A stretch of 64,000 nucleotides of DNA, taken from contig OZ007570.1 of the NCBI GenBank assembly GCA_963931925.1, positions 39,432,557 through 39,496,556 on the forward strand. The letters run 5' to 3'. A program made the translations under genes and the position numbers. The notes beneath the pieces are model-generated. The model was not told the DNA's origin, did not search any database, and was given only the letters and a program-made list of their open reading frames with translations. This DNA is from Onchidella celtica (lineage: Eukaryota > Mollusca > Gastropoda > Systellommatophora > Onchidiidae). Positions 1-12,200 of the stretch are shown here, in pieces (position 1 is the first letter of the stretch; each line of letters opens with the position of its first letter).

Positions 1-2949
1 AAAGGACCATCAATCTGGAAATTCAACAACTCACTGCTGGAAGATGATAATTTCATTCTGGAAATGAATATGCTCATTGACGTTTTTATTCGGGACAACT
101 TAGAGCTTGAACCAACTGTTAGATGGGAACTTTTAAAAACTGAGATGAAATCTTTCTGCATACAATATTCGAAAACAAAGAAACAGCTCAGGAAAAATAA
201 AGAACGAGATTTAGAACTAGATATTGAAAGGATAAATAAGCAGCTACTCGCAGAACCGAGTAATGAAAATCTACAAAAAGAAATGGCAATCTTAAAACAG
301 AACTTAGAAGTATTTCTTTTATACAAAGCAAGGGGGGCTCAGATAAGATCGAGAGTTAAGTGGATAGAGGAGGGCGAAAAGAACACAAAATACTTCCTAT
401 CATTAGAAAAGAGAAAGGGGATTGCAAACACTTTATACGAACTAAGAGTGAATGATAACGCCCTCAAAAAACCATTAGAAATATTGAATCAGATTCGACA
501 GTTTTTTGAAAACTTGTAGAAGAAACAGAGTGCAGAAACCGATATAAAGTCATTATTGAATAGCTATTTAGAAAATATTGAATACCCAGTATTAGATGAA
601 AGCGAAAAAGAAATAATGGAAGATAAGATTACAGTAGAAGAACTTGGATATGCACTATCCTATCTAAACTTAATAATGAGTCAGCACCTGGAAGTGATGG
701 ACTGACGACTCCCTTCTATAAGTGTTTCTGGGGACGACTTAAGACGTTGTGGGAAAGTCTGTCCGACTCAGTGATAAAGGGAGAGCTTACAACAACGCAA
801 AAAAGGGGCGTAATTACACTGCTGCATAAGGGAAACAACTTAGAGAGAAATAATATAAATAATTGGAGACCAGTGAGTCTTACTAATACAGATTATAAAA
901 TTTTCTCTAAATGGTTAGCGCTGAAACTTCAAAGGGTTATGCAGAAACTTATACATAATAATCAGGTGGGTTTTATCAAAGGCAGATCGATCTCAAATTT
1001 GATTCGTACTATAGATGATTGTATGACCTTAGTCAGGAAGGAGGAAGATGGGGCAGGTATCTTAGTCTCGCTAGATTTCCAAAAGGCGTTCGATAGTATT
1101 GATAAAAAAGCAATCATATATGCACTTGAAGCTTTCAATTTTGGCAATAACTTTATTCAATATATTAAAACATTGATACGAAATACTGAAAGCTGTGTAA
1201 AAAATGGAGGCTGGGTCTCAAACTGGTTTAAAACGGAACGCGGAGTGAGGCAAGGCTGTTGTGTCAGCCCTCTACTTTTTATTTTAGTGGCAGAAATTAT
1301 GGCCATTAAGGTAAGATATAATCCGCATATAAAATGCATACAATTGAAAAATACCTTGGATAATAAATTATACCAATATGCAGATGATGTAACATTGATG
1401 GTAAACCATACTAATGATTTGAAAGAAGCTCTTAGGGACATCGAAAGATTCGGGGAATTCTCAGGGTTGAAATTAAATAAAAACAAATGCAAGGGGATGG
1501 AAATAGGTGATAGGATTGTGGGAACTAGTGATATGGGAATATCGTGGCTTAAGAAAGGAGATAATATGAAAATACTGGGCATTTTTTTTAATGCTGATCA
1601 AGAAATATCATGCGTAGAAGAGAACTGGAATGAAAGGATAAGAAAAATTGAAGAAATCATTCAAAGATGGAAAAGACGTAATTTATCATGTTATGGTAAA
1701 ATAACTGTGGTAAAGAGCCTTCTATTGTCACAGTTGAGCTATATAATACAGTCCCTGAGTTTACCGCAAAATATATTGCAAGAAATAGATTCTAAGATAT
1801 TTAAATTCATTTGGCAGAAAAAATATTCAAATAAGAAAGCATTTGAGAAGGTAAAAAGAACTGTAATTTGCAAAGAATTCTCTAAAGGGGGTTTAGGTAT
1901 GATTAGTTTAAAGGATCAGCAGAAAGTGTTTCTAATGAAGTGGATGAAATGGGTGACATCGAAAAGTAATACAACGAATGAAGGCTGTGTAAATACTTCG
2001 GAACACTTTTTCTCACAATTGGGAGGGAGCAAATACTTCGTAGAAGGTAATTTTAGCATCAAACGTAAGGTAAAAATAAATACTATCGCATCTTTATTCT
2101 GGAGAACCGTAGCTAGTACCTGGATAGAGGCCAAGGATACAAAAGTAGTAGAATACGATATGGATAACCTTTCAAAACAAGATTTATTAAATCAACCTTT
2201 ATTTAATAATACACTGTTTCAATATAAAAGAAAACTCCTTTTTTTCCCAAAATGGGTTGAAGCAAATGTTAGATATGTACATGACATATGGAATGAGGAA
2301 GGGGTAATTAGAAGGGAGATAATACAGGAAAAGACAGGAAATTATCCAGGACTACTGTTTGAATATAATGCAATGACAAATGCCTTTACAGAAAACCAGA
2401 GGGAATTACTAAACAGGGTCACAAAGGACATGATTAAGGAAGCCATAGAGAGAGCTCGTAAGCTGCCTGAACATGTAGAATCTTTCTTTGCCAAAACTAA
2501 TAAGCAGATATGAAATTCGTTTTTAAACACGAGAGATGGCACTATTTGTGGAGTGAGCTTTTGGAAAAGAAAGTTGGATATAGATATAACAAAATATTTT
2601 ATGATAGCAAAAAATGCATCTCGTGAAAGTAGACTTAGGCTTCTTCACTTCAAATTAATACATAATATCTATCCCACCAACATACTACTTACACGAATAG
2701 GAATAAAATCATCGGAAAACTGTGCATACTGCAATGAAAGAGACTATATAGAACATTTCTTCTATCGTTGTAAGAAAGTCAGAGAATTTTGGTATCATAT
2801 TGGCCAGATGATCTTCATGAAAACAGGATATAAATTAGACATGGACGAAGTGACAGCACTCTTTGGGATAGTTAAAGAAGACCATAACGAATGTACAAGT
2901 AAGAGGATAAATATTATAAATCACATTATACTAATTGTCATGATTCAGA
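1..2949 (+). pseudogene. LINE ORF2 remnant (reverse transcriptase, C-terminal zinc knuckle), inactivated
   Basis: Open stretches at 64-519 and 747-2513 are in different frames, with a stop at 517-519 and a frame change near 670. A TGA at 2511-2513 then interrupts a frame that continues through 2553-2949. The 747-2513 part shows RT motifs in order: a GRSISNLIRTIDD stretch, LDFQKAFDSI (palm Asp), RQGCCVSPLLF, and YADDVTLM (two catalytic Asp). The end is cut by the insertion at 2950, and coding there runs into unrelated sequence. The endonuclease part, if present, is left of the window. It is not expected to make active protein. Confidence 0.85.
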
Positions 2950-4347
2950 TGTTGTTAAAACTCACGCAGAGAGTGAGTTGTTGTTGTTTTACCAGGGCCA
3001 TGAGAAATTGGCTGGTGGCCTTGAACGGTCCTCGCCAATTATAGTTGGTGAGTAAATAAATGTAAAGTTAAACTGTTAGATTCACGCTTGTGGGTTTTAA
3101 TGTTCGTGATTAATAAGTAATGGAGTAGGGGTGAAACAAGGTGGGGCTAGTTGACATTGTTAATTATGACTAGACAAGTTTTGCACGTTAACTGGCTGGT
3201 AGAATAGTGCAGACGTATTACTACAATTAAAATGGTGGGAGGTTTCGACCTATGAGATAGCTGAACTAATTGGGCCAGCGGACTAGCACGCTGGGTAGTT
3301 AGATAGTATAAGACATCGTGTAACGTTCAGATTTAGTGAATACAGACGAGCAGAAGCATCGTGTCGTGAAGTATCTCCGGTTGACCAGTACCTGAACTGT
3401 GTGCTTTGAAGACAAGAAGTCCTTGCTAACGGACTGACTGAGCTCTAGAAAGAAAGGTCTGAGTGGGCTGACCTTTGAAAGCCCACGCTGCGCTATATTG
3501 ATGTTCGCGCCTACCAGTAGGCGTGAGCAATGGTAATATATCTTATTTATTCAAGTATAATAGAGATCGGAGATAGAGAGAGAACTACAGCCTCATAGGA
3601 AGACTAAGGAAACCCCAGCTGGCACTCGACCACGAGTGTCCTGTATCATAGATCTATTGCCATAGTATGATTAGAATAATATAGCACATTGTTGATGAAT
3701 TGAATGGTGATTGTGCATAAAATATAGTCTTTTGGCAACTGCTTAAATTACCTACAAGCCGAAGAGTGCTTCTGTAGGCTTTGAACGTACTGGGCTCTCC
3801 TAACATTCAAGCCCATATGATTTATGGAGAGTTTGCCTGGCGACTGGCCAGTGGCGACTCAACTGTTACTTTAAATTGATACCTAGTTTCGTATAATATA
3901 CCTATTTGCTATTGATTGCAGTACCTCCATAGTTACATGAATATCATTGGTTAAGTTATTAATTAGAGTTTTTTTGGTTTGAATATATACCCCTATTGTC
4001 TTTTGTTTTGTTATTAATATTTATGTAAACTATGGCCTGACCGGCCTGACATATATACGCTCTAGTTATTTAATACTTTTCTTGTGTGGTTGTGTCCGAG
4101 TGTGAGTTAGCTGCCTCTCGTGCAGTCGTAACATCCCCAAGACCCTAACTCTGCTCGTGACACTAATAGCCAAATTATGTATAAGTAAGATGAAATGTGG
4201 AACCATGAATAACGTTTTCCACATCTTCGAAATAGAATGGCAGCATAGGGAGCATTTAATGGAATAGCCATTCTGTACAGACAAGTGATTTTTAATTGTT
4301 GGCGTGCCATGAGAGGTTTTGGTACCCCGAACTCAACTTGGGTTACA
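2950..4347. mobile_element. Probable solo LTR (1398 bp) inserted in the LINE
   Basis: The segment begins TGTTGTTAAAACTC and ends TTGGGTTACA (TG...CA), and is flanked by the 5-bp direct repeat TCAGA at 2945-2949 and 4348-4352. The LINE's coding sequence stops matching at the left edge and LINE-like 3' sequence with a poly-A tail follows the right edge. No coding capacity is visible. TG/CA ends with a 5-bp target duplication fit an LTR retrotransposon that lost its interior by LTR-LTR recombination. No second copy of this LTR is present here, so the family is unknown and the assignment rests on the termini. Confidence 0.6.
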
Positions 4348-4870
4348 TCAGACTGATGTCATTTGATATGACCGGATAATCAGCCACCAGTATCTAGAAA
4401 GTGATCATCGTCTATGGCATATTAAAAGTTGTGTCTTGCAGAGTGTTAAATTGAGAAAATGTAGATGGCGGATGAAAGTGAAATAAAAGCAAAAAAAAAA
4501 AAGGGCAATGACGAAAGGTGAAAAATGCGAAACCAACATTCCAAAGTGCATGAAGTAAAGTTAGATTAAATACAGGTGTTCCTATTGTCATTACGATACT
4601 GATAGCTTAGACAACATAAACACCTTGTTTGATGTCTCTGTGTCATTGCATCTTTACCAGTAATTCATACACCGCAGTTCTCCTTCTTGGCCAGTTTTTG
4701 AAAAAGACAGTTATTATCGTTATTTTTTTATTTTTTTTCTTATTGCATCATGTACCCAAGTTCGATTTTGTTTAAACAGTTAATTTCTCTGAATGTTCAG
4801 AGTTTGGGGTTTAGGATTTGTTGAGACTGGGACTATTTTCCCTTACCTTTTTTTTTTTTTTTTTTTTTTG

Positions 4871-5409
4871 CTGAATTACAAACTCGTCAGCTGGTAATGA
4901 AAAAAACCTAAAGGGTTCGAGAACAGCCGACAACAAAGTATTCAGTACACTATTATTTATTATCTATACTTTCGGTGTATCTTAACAGATCTTTTATTTA
5001 ATCTATAATTCATTAATATTTTGTATTATTCATTCAGTATTTTTAGTTGCTGGAAGCACATGTACGTGGAAAACTGCATGATTATATACCAGCGGATGTA
5101 ACTGAATGACAAAACTGTCAGCTGATAATGAAAAAACCTAAAGGGTTCGAGAACAGCCGACAACAAAGTATTCAGTACACTATTATTTATTATCTATACT
5201 TTCGGTGTATCTTAACAGATCTTTTATTTAATCTATAATTCATTAATATTTTGTCTTATTCATTCAGTATTTTTAGTTGCTGGAAGCACATGTACGTGGA
5301 AAACTGCATGATTATATACCAGCGGATGTAACTGAATGACAAAACTGTCAGCTGATAATGAAAAAACCTAAAGGGTTCGAGAACAGCCGACTACAAAGTA
5401 TTCAGTACA
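4871..5409. repeat. Tandem duplication, 230-bp period, about 2.3 copies
   Basis: Unit landmarks such as CCTAAAGGGTTCGAGAACAG recur at exactly 230-bp spacing (about 4907, 5137, 5367). The copies are nearly identical apart from a few substitutions and one base in an A run. The third copy stops near 5409. A long T tract (about 4849-4869) lies just left of the array. No coding potential. Confidence 0.85.
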
Positions 5410-6098
5410 GGACACTACTAGAATACATGGCAGAAGCCCACTAGGTTTGATCTCTCTCTTACCTAGGAATATTTCTATTTCTGTAAATGTAATTCCTATT
5501 TAATCTTATCTACTTTTTCAATTACTAGACTTGCAGAAAAAGTAACTTCATAATAATCTGAGCAAACTTAATAGCAATATCTAATTTCTGAGTCATGCAC
5601 AAAATGAATGCATTAAAATTCGCATTTCAATCTGAGCCCAAAAAAAAAAAAAAAACATTCATACGTTTACAAAATTTCTCTGCAGCATGCAGATGAAGTG
5701 TTTGACATAAATGATCGCAGGTTCTTGCATTTTAGACTAGAAGTGGAAATTTAAAGAGGTGAGGAAAACCTAGCCTTGTGGAACAGATTCATAATTATTT
5801 TGGTGCTAACGTAGTGTCAACGTATTTGTTTTTAATAAATCTTTTAAACTCCTGCTTTCAGTTTCATCAGTAACAAAGGGGAATGCATCACTCTGCTTGC
5901 TGAGACTGCATTTCACGTATTAAAAGATTGTGTTGATTTTTGAATGCATAGCTAGTTGTAGTTTACTGGAGACTGAACTTCTCTGATTTTAGAAGGATGC
6001 AGCTGTCTGATTGGATGTAATTATGTTTACTTACAGGCCTGTTTGTTAAGAGCATTGTTCACCATATTTTTATTTGCAAAATTTTTTTATTTGCCGAG
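5410..6098. other. Intron sequence upstream of the first visible EED exon
   Basis: AT-rich sequence without gene-like features. An earlier EED exon, encoding the first WD repeat, was looked for here and back to 4503 and was not recognised. Confidence 0.4.
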
Positions 6099-6244
6099 AT
6101 TCCTTAAGTCACATAAAGACTGAGGAAAACCTCTACTGTTGTGCCTGGTCATTTGATGACGCCACTGGTCAACCAATCCTTGCAGTGGCTGGAGTTCGCG
6201 GCATCATTCGTATCATAAGTCCGACAATGGGCCAATGTATAAAG
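6099..6244 (+). CDS. EED: EED exon a (first in window)
   Basis: Encodes the stretch with EENLYCCAW and [12 protein letters not shown], ending in MGQCIK before GTATTG. The 3' boundary is firm (phase 0). The acceptor is less certain: TTTGCCGAG ending at 6098 follows a T-rich tract, but an AG at 6117-6118 is also possible. It contains the Tyr of the methyl-lysine cage. Confidence 0.85.
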
Positions 6245-9200
6245 GTATTGTGCTGGTTTTATTGTGTATGCAACACACGCCAGTGAATTGCTTTGAAATA
6301 TTGTGTCTTGAAACTATATGTTATTTATTATAGCTTTGGATAGCATTTCTATAACGCTTGTCAGATTTCACATATTTTGAGGTTAATGCTAGGAATCCCA
6401 TTAATGGGAGCTTGTTTTTCTGTCTTTCATTTATTGTTATTTTATTATCTCATTTATTATTTATTTTAATGTTAACTTTTCTGCGCAGAAAACGTGGGAG
6501 AGAAGTGAATGTTAGAAGCGTTTCATACTAATATGGACATTTGTGTCTTTCCATTGATTTACACTATCATTTCTATTTATCTCTCATATGGAAGTTTTTT
6601 TTGGTTTTTTTTTTAAGTAGCCTATATAATAGTGCAGATAAGTTTTTGTTAAAAATGTTACACACTGTTAAAACAGATACTGATAGACTTTGTCATGATT
6701 ATCACCAACAGGAATGTGAGGGAATAGTTTAATTTGTAATTCGCATTACAATCTTTCACCTAGTGCTCTGTCTTCAGTAGGCTTATATTAGCAGTATGAA
6801 TATTACCAGTACAAGTGTTTTCCTCATGAAGAACTATATTTTGTCCTTTATTTCCTTTGTATTTTCAGCAATTTGTTGGTCATGGTAATGCTGTGAATGA
6901 GCTTAAGTTCAAACCAAGAGACAACAATCTGTTATTGTCTGTCAGTAAAGGTAATGAATTAGAATCTTTTCGAACTTGAAATAACATATTTGTCATTGCA
7001 TTGAAAAATGTTCACAAAACTATGAAGATCCTTCGAAGTGGTGATATAAAATGGAGCCATAGATTTTTAGAGAGAAATGCTACAAACTAACAAAAGCCAT
7101 TGAATCATTTCATAAACGCAAAGCAATCTCCTTCTATTGGAACGGAAAATAATTACTCTTTTCATTGACACTTTTTGAGAATTATAAGAATTTTTTCAGA
7201 AGTTATAGTTTTGTTATAAAACTTGTTTTTGCTCAGAATGTATAAAGGAACAGCCAGTGATAGTGATTTGTTTCAGGTGAAGATTCTGAAGAAATAATTC
7301 CCAAAGTGACAGGTCACAATATGAGGAATGATTAAGATAAAAGTCTCTATTCACACAAGTTATGGCCTTGAAGATCAGTTCAGTGCTACCGAGCATAAAT
7401 GTCGTGTTCAAAGAAATATATGCAGTATAATTTTCAGAACCATACTATGTTAAGTTTTGTTTAATTTTACATGCCACCTTGGTTTGTGGATGGGGAAATT
7501 GTTTTTCTTTCTTTTTTTTTTCCTGTGTTTAAATTCTGGGATGAGGTCCTTTGTTTCTCGGGGGCCTCAGTGTAGTGCTGTTGGCCCCAGAGAGATGTTA
7601 GATGTTTAAATTCTCTTTTCCCCTATCTGTTTTATTGTAGATCATGATCTGCGCTTGTGGAATGTGAAAACGGGAGTGTGTGCTGTTATTTTTGGTGGTG
7701 TTGATGGACACAGAGATGAGGCACTTAGTGCGGTTAGTAAATGAATTCCAGAAATAAAGATTTGGTATCAGGCACTGTTGTGTGAAACAAAACATCTCAT
7801 TTGTCCAAACCATCGTGTCATGCAGACGGTTGGTGGGCACTTCTGGTAGGATCTCCTTCTAGCATCCTGCTATATTCTGTCTGTCGTCTTGCTTTCTCCC
7901 AGCACGATATGGCTGTTATCGTGTCGGCATGCATTCTCCAAACTCAAACTCAAATTCAACCATCACATTGTCAGTGATATATGTGTGGCGCTCCAGGAAA
8001 ACCTGTCGCCTGTCAGATGACGCACAAGCTGCTTTTGAGATACAGGCCTGCAAGGGAATTTTTCTGTTTCTCCGGTTATTACACCTGACACTTTAAACGG
8101 TCATATCTCAAAAACTATTTGAGATATTGTCTTCAAATAAAAAGCAAAATACACAGAAAATGTCCCTCTTTCATAATAGTTGTATATATCTCAAAATGTG
8201 AAATTTGACCCATGCAAAAGGTTTTCCTACAGCACCACACTTATATGCTTGATGTCATTAGACAAGCAACAAACATCCTCATTGTATTTTATTGTTTGGT
8301 TCACTTTCGCAAACTTTCATTCAGGGTTGTTGGAATGTTACCTTTAAAATGCACACCAATATTGGCCATTAGAAAATACTATTATTTCAAATGTAGTTGG
8401 AGTGATCATGTAGATGTATGAAACAACAAATTCTTAGAATGAATAGTGACATTAATCGTGTTACTAAGCACGGGGCTTTCAGTTTCTACGGACAGGGCCC
8501 ACAGTTTGGTTTCCTAACAAGTATCATTATAAAGTGTGGAGAAAGCCACAATGCATGCTTCCTGAGTTAATTTAATCTGATGCTGCCATGAAAGATTTCC
8601 TTCCGTAACAATTAAATTCCAAGTTTCTGTAAGGAGACAATGGTCTTTATGCATTATTATCATCTTATCAATAATTCCTGTAAAAATCAAGTAATATTGT
8701 AGAAAAAGAAATGTGCCAATAGGAAAATCCAATAGAATCATAATGGCATAAGTCACCAAATGATGGGAAAGAAAAGTTTTTTTGTAATATCTCAAAAGTG
8801 TAAAAAATGACTGATGCCATTAGTGTCGAGCAGTGACGATATGCACCTCTCCTTTTGTTTTCACATCTTGACAGAAAAGTCTGAAAAATAATCTTTTTGC
8901 AGTTTTGCTATCTGATTTCTTCATGAATTGATTGTAAAGTTTGTTTACACCCTCCACTAATATTACTGTTCTTAGATTGTCACTCCTCTGGCAGGTGTAT
9001 ATACCTTACATATTTAAACGTCATATGAAATATATTTATTATATCTTTATACATTTCTTTTCATTATTTATTATATTTTTTGTCAATTGCACAGGATTTT
9101 GATCTCAGTGGAACAAAGATTGTGTCATGTGGTATGGACCATTCATTAAAAATCTGGAATCTCGATCAACCTGACATCAAAAAAGCCCTGCAAGACTCAC

Positions 9201-12200
9201 ATTATTACAATCCATCTAAAAGTGATGAGTGAGTAGAAAATATCTGTTGTGTTGCTAGTTTTGTGCATCCATTCAATCACAGGACTCGAAGACTTGGTAG
9301 TACAGACAAACATTTATTACACAATACAATGCAGACCAGTACAAGGATAAGAACATGTACAATCTCACTGGTGACGAACATAATATATATATAACCAGTT
9401 ACAAATATTGTCTAACATCAACATCACAATCTCCCAGCACATGTAACTCCTCCGTAACAAATAGCTATCCTCCAGACGACACACACACGCCATCAACCCA
9501 AACACCCACACAATTACATTGTCAGCACTTTCAGACAAGGGAAACAACTACAGGGGAAACACTCATGCCATGTCCCATAACACCTCCCTTCCAGCTGAGT
9601 GCCTGGAGGGCAGGAAGCTAATAATATTATAGCACAAAAGTCATATGTCTATATATGAGAATCTAACAGTACTATAGCACAAAAGTCATATGTCCATATG
9701 AGAAAATCACTGTCTTGGCCTGAGTTGATTGAAATGGCGGCGAACCGAGGTATCATGGATCTTCACTTCCGCCATTGTTCTTCCAATTGTTCGTGAAATA
9801 ATGCCAGGCATCCATTTGTCCTTTTTGCCACCTTTAAAGGTGAGGGCAAAACAAGGGGTGCCTACGCTGAATTTCCCCCTGCCTACCTGATGCTTGGTGC
9901 TTGGTTTGGGAATGTTGGTAGGAGGCACCAGGGCGTCGAGCTGAGTTCTGATCTGCCGACCGTTCAGCAGCTGGCTTGGACTCGATCCACAGGGTAGCGG
10001 CGTCCGGCGATATTGAATCAGGAACTCGTGCAAAGCGTCCACTGGGGGTAGTGATGACTTTTTAAGACACCTTTTGAAGGTCTGCACCAGTCTCTCTGCT
10101 GCACCGTTGGTCTGCGGGTGGTACGGTGCGCCATGCATATGTTGCATTCCTTTCCGTCGGCACCATTCCTGGAACTCCTCAGAGAGGAAGCAGGCTGCAT
10201 TGTCAGAAACAAGGTACTCGGGGTAACCGAAGTGTCCGAAGTCCTCTTCTAGCTTCCGGATGGTCGCCTTCGTCGTGGTTGAAGTCATCATGTGGACGCA
10301 TGGGTATTTGGTTAGCGCATCGACAACTACCAACCACTGATGACCCTTGAAGTTTATAGCATGGTCAATATGTACTCGGCTCCATGGCTTGTCTGGGATG
10401 CTCCAAGGGTGACTCGTCTGCTGTGGCATGTTCTGATGTTCAGTACAAGCACCACAGGAATGGGAAAGAGACTCGATGTCTGCGTCGATCCCTGGCCAGT
10501 ACACGGCGGTCCGGGCAAGCTGTTTCATTCTTTGCACGCCGAAATGTCCCAGATGCAAGATGTGCAGAATCTGGGGCCTTAGTGTCGTAGGAATGACCAC
10601 TCTGGAGCCGTAAAAGAGACAGCCGCTGGCACAGGATAAGGCCTCCTTCACTGAGGCGTAGGACTTCGACTCTCCGCTGGTAGCTGCACTGCTCCGCCAT
10701 CCCTTCTGTACTAGTCTCATTACCTCAGTCAGGACTGGGTCTTTCTTTGTCTCGACCCGCAGGGTATTGGAGTCCACAGGGTCAAGCTGGCTATTAATCA
10801 TGTTGATTGTGCAGACTGTCGTCGTGTCTGCCCAGTTTTCATCCGTGTCGAACTTTACGTCTGGGCCTGACGGTAGACGACTCAGAGCGTCAGCATTTCC
10901 ATGTTGAGTTGTCTTTCTATACTCTATGGAGTAGTCATACTGGTTCCGGGTGAACGCCCATCTTGCCAGTCGATTCGCTGCCAGGGCTGGAATCGGCTTG
11001 GCTGGTCCAAACAGTGCGATCAAAGGCTTATGGTCCGTGACTAAAATGAACTGTCGACCGTAGAGGAACTGGTGGAACTTCGTTACTCCGAAGATGATAG
11101 CCATCGCTTCTTTTTGGATTTGGCTGTACCGGCGCTGCGTTGCAGTTAAGGTCTTGGAGGCATTGGCAATGGGTCTTTCAGTACCGTCTGGATAACGATG
11201 AAACAGCACCACGCCAATACCCACATCAGATGCATCGCAGGAGATGCCCACTTCCAGAGATGGATCGAAGTGGGCTAGAATTGTGTCCGCACACAGCATT
11301 TCCTTCATCCTGGTGAAAGCAGTTTCCTCTATATCAGTCCATCTCCACCGAACACCTTTCTTTGTCAGGCGGTAAAGGGGCTCCAGCACTGTAGATACAT
11401 TCCGCAGAAACTTGCTGTAGAACTGCACCTGACCTAGGAAAGATTTCAGGCTGGATACCGAGGTAGGCGAAGGCATACAAGTCACTGCGTCGACTCTAGG
11501 TCCTTTGGTGATGCCTTCCTGAGATAGAACATGTCCCAGGTACTCCACCTTTGGCTGGGCGAACTGACACTTCGCCAGATTGCAGCGGAGGCCCTTGTCT
11601 TGCAGACGTTGCAGGAGCTGTCTTAAGTTGTGAAGGTGTTGTTCCGCTGTATCTCCGCTCACCAGGATGTCATCCAGGTAGACCGCTACGCCAGTCAGGT
11701 CGTGAGTGAGCTGGTCCATGATCTCCTGGAAATATCCAGGGGCTGATGTGATGCCGAAAGGTAGTCGTTTCTGCAGCAGGACGCCTTTGTGAGTGCTGAG
11801 GGCAAGCCGGCGTTGTGAGTCAGGTGCCAAACAGATCTGGTTATAAGCGTCAGCCAGGTCTATTTTGGTGAAACCATGTCCTCGCCCCAGTCGCCTCATC
11901 AAGTCCTCTGGTAGCGGCATCGGGTGTCGGTGGGGCTCCAACTGAGGGTTGACGGTGTTGGAGTAATCCCCGCAGACTCTGATTGTTGACCTGCTCTGTC
12001 CAGGAACCTGATTTTTTTTTATGGGGACGACTGGTGTTCCATAGGCGTTAAACTGGGTCTTCTCCCACACTCCTTTCTGGATTCCGGCCTCCAGGGCAGT
12101 TTCTAAGTCCTCTTGAAGAGCGATGGGCACTGGGCGGGCTTTGTGGAATACTGGACGGGCATCCTCCTTGAACTTTATCTCCAGTTCAAAATCCTTGAGT

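Larger units (their letters stand above)
1..4502 (+). mobile_element. L1/Tx1-like non-LTR retrotransposon (LINE), 5' end outside window, interrupted by an LTR insertion
   Basis: The reading frame starts before base 1 and carries the region after the endonuclease, a reverse transcriptase with YADD catalytic box (near 1375-1390), and a C-terminal zinc knuckle with CAYC...HFFYRC spacing (about 2720-2775). The order and the knuckle are typical of the L1/Tx1 group. The sequence resumes after the nested LTR-like insertion (2950-4347), contains an AATAAA and ends in a 12-base A tract at 4491-4502, the expected LINE 3' end. It probably lies in a 5' intron of EED in the same orientation; that is inferred because no earlier EED exon is visible. 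Confidence 0.85.

Noticed and set aside
4503-6098. Missing EED exons for the first WD repeat (LFGVQFN...VTLYE in other species)
   Set aside because: I looked for the pattern in this interval and did not find it; the exons are probably left of the window.
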